Part shown: positions 59,301 to 64,000 of the stretch, piece by piece | How the letters are laid out: every line of letters starts with the position of its first letter | How positions within the stretch are numbered: the first letter of the stretch is position 1 | NCBI GenBank assembly: GCA_006503535.1 | Contig: QYRS01000008.1 | Coordinates: 868,001 to 932,000 of the forward strand | Origin: Arthrinium phaeospermum | Taxonomy: Eukaryota > Ascomycota > Sordariomycetes > Amphisphaeriales > Apiosporaceae | Reading direction: 5' to 3' | Length of the DNA: 64,000 nucleotides | Notes under the pieces: generated by a model | Seen by the model: the letters and a program-made list of their open reading frames with translations, nothing else | The model's database searches: none | What the model was told of the DNA's origin: nothing | Program-made: the position numbers and the translations under genes

Positions 59301-60937
59301 AGCCCGGCAGTCAGTTTCTGTGCCTGAGACCCCGAATTCTCTCATCTTGGTTGTTGCTTGTTTGGTTCGCATGAAACAATTGTCACCACCAATAAACAAC
59401 TGTCCAGATCGCACGAATCACACAAATCAGACGCTCCTACCAACAGGCACTACAGCCTGCTTCGAAACAAGCCGTCACAAACAACTCACTTCTGCAGGTC
59501 CCGCTGCTGCAAAGGCCAGAGTTCAGCCGAGAAAAAAAATGACCTCATACCAAGTATGTCAACCAACACTCGATGTCTCGAACATACAGTACATGACTGC
59601 ACTTGGGCCGCTGTTTTACAGGATGCGGCGTCGCACAACGGCTGCAGCAGTACAGTACACATGTGTTGGCCGTCCGTCCGGGCGTAGCAGATATGTATTC
59701 CTACGGCCTTGTTGTCCTCTTTGAGATGCCGTCATTACGCGCGAAACGCTCACCCTGGCAGAGACCCCTATTGCCATGGTCTGGGCATGACCATCAGATC
59801 TGGTACTATCACACGGGGGTATCTGACGATTCGAGACAACTGGGGAGGCTCCAGTGAGGTAGCATTTACCACCCAACTGCCGAGCCCTCAGCAGTAGAGG
59901 GTGAGAGGGGACCAACTCGGGGGGTACAGTACTGAGAGCGCATTATTGAGTAATAGCCGGTCTCATTACGTACACTAAACCCCCGACGTGCGCCGGATCT
60001 CGCGGCCCCGTCCCGGATGCCAACGGTTTCCCCGGTGTTTCCTCCAGCTTTTAAGGCTTGAAAACAGACACTTGCAATGGATGGAGACGGCACGTTCCTG
60101 TTGGGGTGAAAACAGAATGACTCGAAACTTGTATTGTCCGTGTTTCGATCTCCCCATCCTTGAAACATACAAACTGCCATGCGTGGGACTGCTACTTATT
60201 ACCGCATTCCTGTAAGGATGAACCCTCGCATTGAGTTAGCTCTCGTTATTAGTTGCCCGCCCGCTCCATTTGCCCGAAAGGGCCCCCCCTTTTTCCCCGG
60301 CAAAACCTCCCTTAACCCTTCATCGCTGTCAGCTGTCTTATGGGGCCCATTGTTTTTCTTCGTGGAGAATTGGCTCTAATTGATGTCGTCGTATGACGAT
60401 CGGGCGAGAACCAAAGATCGAGACGGCGCGGAGAATTGTTGGGCTTTCCCCAGGCACCAGGGCCTAGGCCGCGGATGGACCGCCCCAAAACGTCCACTGC
60501 CATCGGGACATAGTGAAGCGGACCAAGAAGGGGGTCGCATGAAAAGCCATAAGAGCAATGACATATAGAAGATGCGTACATATTGTGCCAATTGTGATAT
60601 CATCCAGATGCAATGCACTTTGCAAGGAAGATGGCAATGCGGGCGATCGTGCACATATTATGTCACGCATGCCGGACGCGCGTTCTCCTCGGGGCCGAGC
60701 TTGTGGCGATGCAAGGCGACAGACATTGCTGCCACACGCCATAGCCGATGCGGGCCAAGGATGGGAAACCAGGTACGGGACGCAGGACGGATGTGATCAA
60801 GAAATCAGAATAAAAAAACAGAGGAGAAAAGCCCCGCCCAGCCGGGACCCGGGGTCGGTGGTCACCCCGCCAGAACCAAGCCGGCCGTTCCTCGGCATAG
60901 GTGGCTGTGCCAGAGAGTGCGGCCGCGCTGGGACGCG
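53374..60937. other. 7.6 kb gene-free region upstream of the Ecl1-type gene
   Basis: No supported gene on either strand between the Ecl1-type ATG and the kelch-protein stop. The part nearest Ecl1 (53.4-54.8 kb) may be a long 5' leader and promoter. The short repeats are minor: AGGTAGCGAG near 54085, and a TTGCGAC tandem near 58250-58280. The open frames are overlapping noise. Confidence 0.4.
58248..58280. repeat. short tandem repeat of a TTGCGAC unit
   Basis: About four imperfect 8-9 bp copies (TTGCGACA / TTGCGACC) in intergenic sequence. Confidence 0.6.
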
Positions 60938-63791
60938 TCATCGATCGTAATACGTCTGGTGTCGCGGATCCTCCCCATCGGTCGCGGCCTGGCTGTTCCC
61001 GCCGTCACGGGCTTGTACACGTGGCTGTTCTCGGTCCCGGAGCGGGGTACTCGCGGCTGCTGGGTCTTGGTGGTGCTGCTCGGTCATGGGGCTTGAGCTC
61101 AGTGGCCCATGGCTGTGTTCGCTGCCGGCCTCCAGCTCGGGGCAAGGAAATAGCTGGCCATGGCTGTTGTGGCGTTGCTGGTGCTGGTGCTGGTGCTGGT
61201 GCGGCTGCATCGTCTCCGTCGTGGGAGTTGTCGCAACCGGGCTGATGGTGTATAGCCCTGTGTGGGCACTCACGGCCTCGGCGGTAGTCACAGGCGAACC
61301 TCCCCTGGACCACGAATGTGGTGTTGCTGTCGTTGTTGGCGGCGAGTTCATTGGATTCTCCTCGTGGTCAACGTACTTCGGTGGCGGCGGCATCATCATG
61401 GCTCCTGGCGTGGATAGCGAGAAATGAGGTGTCCCGAACTGTCTCCGGTCATGTAGCTCGTGCATACCTTCGCTGCCGACCAGTTCGACCGGGGCTCGTA
61501 GCACGCGGTGGGGAGGTGCTGGTGCGGGTGAGTAGTAGTACGGCGTCGGAAACGGCGCTCCATTCACCCCCGGGCTTGGCACGAAGGCGTACCCCGAGTT
61601 GTGCGCTTGCGCTGCCGCCGCCGCCGCCTCGGGAGAAGAAGCAGCAATGCTGTTGTGCTGGTAAGCGTTGTTGCTGTTGAGCACGCCAGGAGGCCCAGTC
61701 CCGGCTGCTGCTGCTCGGCTCAGTCGAAGCTTCCGTCGGCGCCGGCCGAAACGGAGGCAGCAGCAGCCCGCAACAAGAGCCAAGATACCTCCGACGCCGC
61801 AGCCGACGGCAATGCCGATGATGGCACCTTTGGACAAGCCGCCGGGGTGATTCATCGGGGTGCGTGCCGGGGGCGTGTAGCGCCGCGTTATCAGAGTCTT
61901 GATATCGGGGTCATCGAAGCCCTTGTCCGGTGCGGTCTTGGTGGCGCCTCCTTGGGAATTTCCGCCGATCTTGTCGGAAATCAACTCCGGGACAATATAG
62001 CTGGTGATGTTGTTGCGGTATACCCTCCATCTAGCAGTAGAGGCGACATCAGTCAGCATTTATCAACGGGCATGTGAGAAGCAGGAGTCGATGGCCGTGC
62101 AGACAGCGAAGAGACGAAAGGAAGAGCTACGCGTCAACTACTGTATGTCCTCCGTCTCGTATATTCATCTCGGCCACCTTCGTTTGTGCGGGTTTCTCTT
62201 GCCGCTCCGGATGAGAAAAGCCCAGCGACAGGGTAGTAGGATTGGCGAGTTCACGATTAATGGTGACAGGACTGACTTACGGAGTTTTGTCCGGGTTCTG
62301 CTCTCCCATGTCCAGTCCATGGGTGCCATATACCTCCTCGGAGTCGCATATGGTCGAGTTCAGGGGGAAAGAACCGCCCATGACCAGCATCTGGGCGCCG
62401 TCTATGACATTGCAAGTCAACGAATGGTGCGGGCTCCCAACGAGCGCAGGGTTGCTGTCTGGGCCCGGGTACATCTTGATCCACGTGAACGAAGGCAAGG
62501 ACAGGATGTAGACGTCGTCAAACCCGGCTTCATTGTCGGGCGGGAACCCGAGGCCGCCATAAAGGTAGCTGTGTGGTTTCGTTAGGTAACTGATATGTCA
62601 GGACATACGGACATCCACACGCACATGTTATAGCTGGATTGATCAGGCGCCCCTGCATTCCCCGCACAGAATCGCCTGCGCATGTCGGGAACGTCACCGG
62701 AAGCGTGCTGGGTGTACCATTTCGAGCTGGCGATATCGAAGAGGTGGATTGTGTCCATGGGCTGTCCGATGGATGAACCGTTCCCTGGGTCTTGGACCCC
62801 GCCGAAGTACACCAGCATACCACGATCGCTGATGGGTAGATACACCATGACACCCTCTGCTCTTTTTATGCCGTCGGTTGGACCCAGGAGGGGCTTGAAC
62901 TGCGCAGGACAAAGGGGTTGGTAAGTTTGGCCAGGGGCGGCTATGGCTTGGTCGAGGTACATGCGAACGGAGTGTTATCTTGGACTTGCTTACTTCATTG
63001 GCATCCATATCATACTTGACCAGACCCGTGGTCGCCGCCCTGGGCCCTGCCCATCCGGGGTTTGTGGCATTGTTCAACCACCCGCCATAGTAATACCCCT
63101 CGCCCCGCTCCGAGACGGCGACGCCCGCGCCGTAGCTGACGGCGCTGATGGCCGACGGCGGACGCTCCATGAGCTCCCAGCGGTTGTCGGCGACGTCGTA
63201 CGCGTACAGAGACGCGGCCGAGTCGGCCGGCGGCGGCTGCCCGGGGGTGTACTCGCCGCCGAACAGGTAGAACCGCTTGTTGACCTGGTCGCCCCAGAGG
63301 ATGCCGCCGTGCACGATGGGGATGCCGGAGTCCTTGGCCAGGCCGTCGTACAGCTGGGGCATGTCGTCTCCCTTGATGGGGTGGTCGAGGTCGAGGTACG
63401 TTAGGACTGAGTCTGTGTGGACCATCGCCCAGCCCGGCCCTGGTTAGCCAACATTACCCTACGAGCCTTTGTTTCAAGAGCAATGCTTACTTGAGTAGTT
63501 CGTCGCATCGCTTGTCATGGGCTTATAATTGACGAACCCGCCATCGATATACAGCCTCCGGTCGATGACGGTCGTCTGATGCCCGAACCGCCTACAGAAG
63601 TCCTTGACGGGGTCCCGGGCTTGCGCGGTATTGATCGCACCGGCGACGATGAAAGCTAGTAGTAGCATTGTGCAAGATTTTATCATACGCAGCTTCCGCC
63701 ATACTGGTGGGGCCATAGTGTTGGTGAGGGTAGTCGCGGCGGGTGTCGCTTCTGAAGGCGCCCGCGAGCCTCTTCTTGACAGTAACGGCAT
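60938..63791 (-). CDS. kelch-repeat single-pass membrane protein
   Basis: Predicted cell-surface or secretory-pathway protein with an extracellular beta-propeller. Exons (minus): 63791..63491, 63439..62994, 62899..62625, 62568..62281 and 62030..60938. Introns: 63440..63490, 62900..62993, 62569..62624 and 62031..62280. The product is 800 aa. An N-terminal hydrophobic signal (MLLLAFIVAGAINTAQA, near 42-58) follows a long leader. Met26 (63716) or Met36 may be the true start. Kelch blades: RRLYIDGGFVNY, KRFYLFGGEYTP, GYYYGGWLNN, GMLVYFGGVQDP, IYLYGGLGFPP and QMLVMGGSFPLN. A transmembrane segment lies at about 505-528 (GAIIGIAVGCGVGGILALVA) with FGRRRRK after it, so the tail is cytosolic. The tail is Pro/Ser/Ala-rich with an HQHQHQHQQRH repeat. 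The partner or ligand cannot be inferred. Confidence 0.88.
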
Positions 63792-64000
63792 GAACGAGTG
63801 GTGTAGGGCGAACAGCTACGATAGGAGAGAGAAGTAAGTCATGATTGCCTGCTTGGGCATCTGTATTGTATTGTCTTATGGTGCCCTATCAGCTCTCCCC
63901 CCAACCACTCTGTGGAAATATGCCAAGGCCCGTCATCTTACCGTATCACACATATATAATACGCAAGGCCGGTAGTTTTCTTTGTATCCCCCTTCAGCCG
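63792..64000. other. upstream region of the kelch-protein gene
   Basis: Presumed promoter and leader, cut by the window end. Nothing else was seen. Confidence 0.4.

Overview
The window comes from the nuclear genome of a filamentous ascomycete (Pezizomycotina, most likely a Sordariomycete). It carries 16 recognisable protein genes. Most are split by short spliceosomal introns, about 50 to 370 nt long, with GTA(A/C/T)GT-type donors, CTAAC/CTGAC-like branch sites and CAG/TAG acceptors. Spacing is loose, there are no operons, and one 2.2 kb AT-rich block bears the signature of repeat-induced point mutation (RIP). The protein set (eIF5, Tim8, uL23, Atg15 with Cys-rich tail repeats, an Ecl1-type lifespan factor, a Ran1-like kinase) fits that group.

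Layout. 0-11 kb: eIF5 (+), a very large low-complexity GW/WG-rich protein (-), dephospho-CoA kinase (-) and the autophagy lipase Atg15 (-). 12-22 kb: a secreted type-B carboxylesterase (+), a VPS9-domain Rab5-type exchange factor (+) and alpha-actinin (-). 24-30 kb: D-2-hydroxyglutarate/D-lactate dehydrogenase (+), Tim8 (+), ribosomal protein uL23 (-) and the 25S rRNA m1A methyltransferase BMT2 (+). The last two are divergent across 561 bp. 30.6-32.8 kb: a RIP-destroyed DNA transposon with 27-bp terminal inverted repeats and TA target duplications. 34-36 kb: enolase-phosphatase E1 (-). 41.7-43.4 kb: a Ran1/Ksp1-like kinase (+) behind a 6.1 kb gene-free, pyrimidine-rich upstream region. 45.8-48.3 kb: an uncharacterised nuclear-looking GHKL-type ATPase (+). 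52.3-53.4 kb: an Ecl1-type zinc protein (-). 60.9-63.8 kb: a kelch-repeat single-pass membrane protein (-). No RNA gene, CRISPR array or secondary-metabolite cluster was found.

How the genes relate. They are mainly unlinked housekeeping functions: translation, ribosome biogenesis, mitochondrial import, CoA synthesis, methionine salvage, autophagy, endocytosis and actin. The uL23/BMT2 pair is the one plausible shared-promoter unit.

Three points deserve attention. (1) Three otherwise intact conserved genes (eIF5, alpha-actinin, kinase) each lack exactly one base at a C/G-rich run. This looks like systematic consensus error, although one site is a formal XXXYYYZ slippery heptamer. (2) The GW/WG-rich protein has the composition of an Argonaute-hook protein. 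(3) The GHKL ATPase family member is one I cannot assign to any described class.
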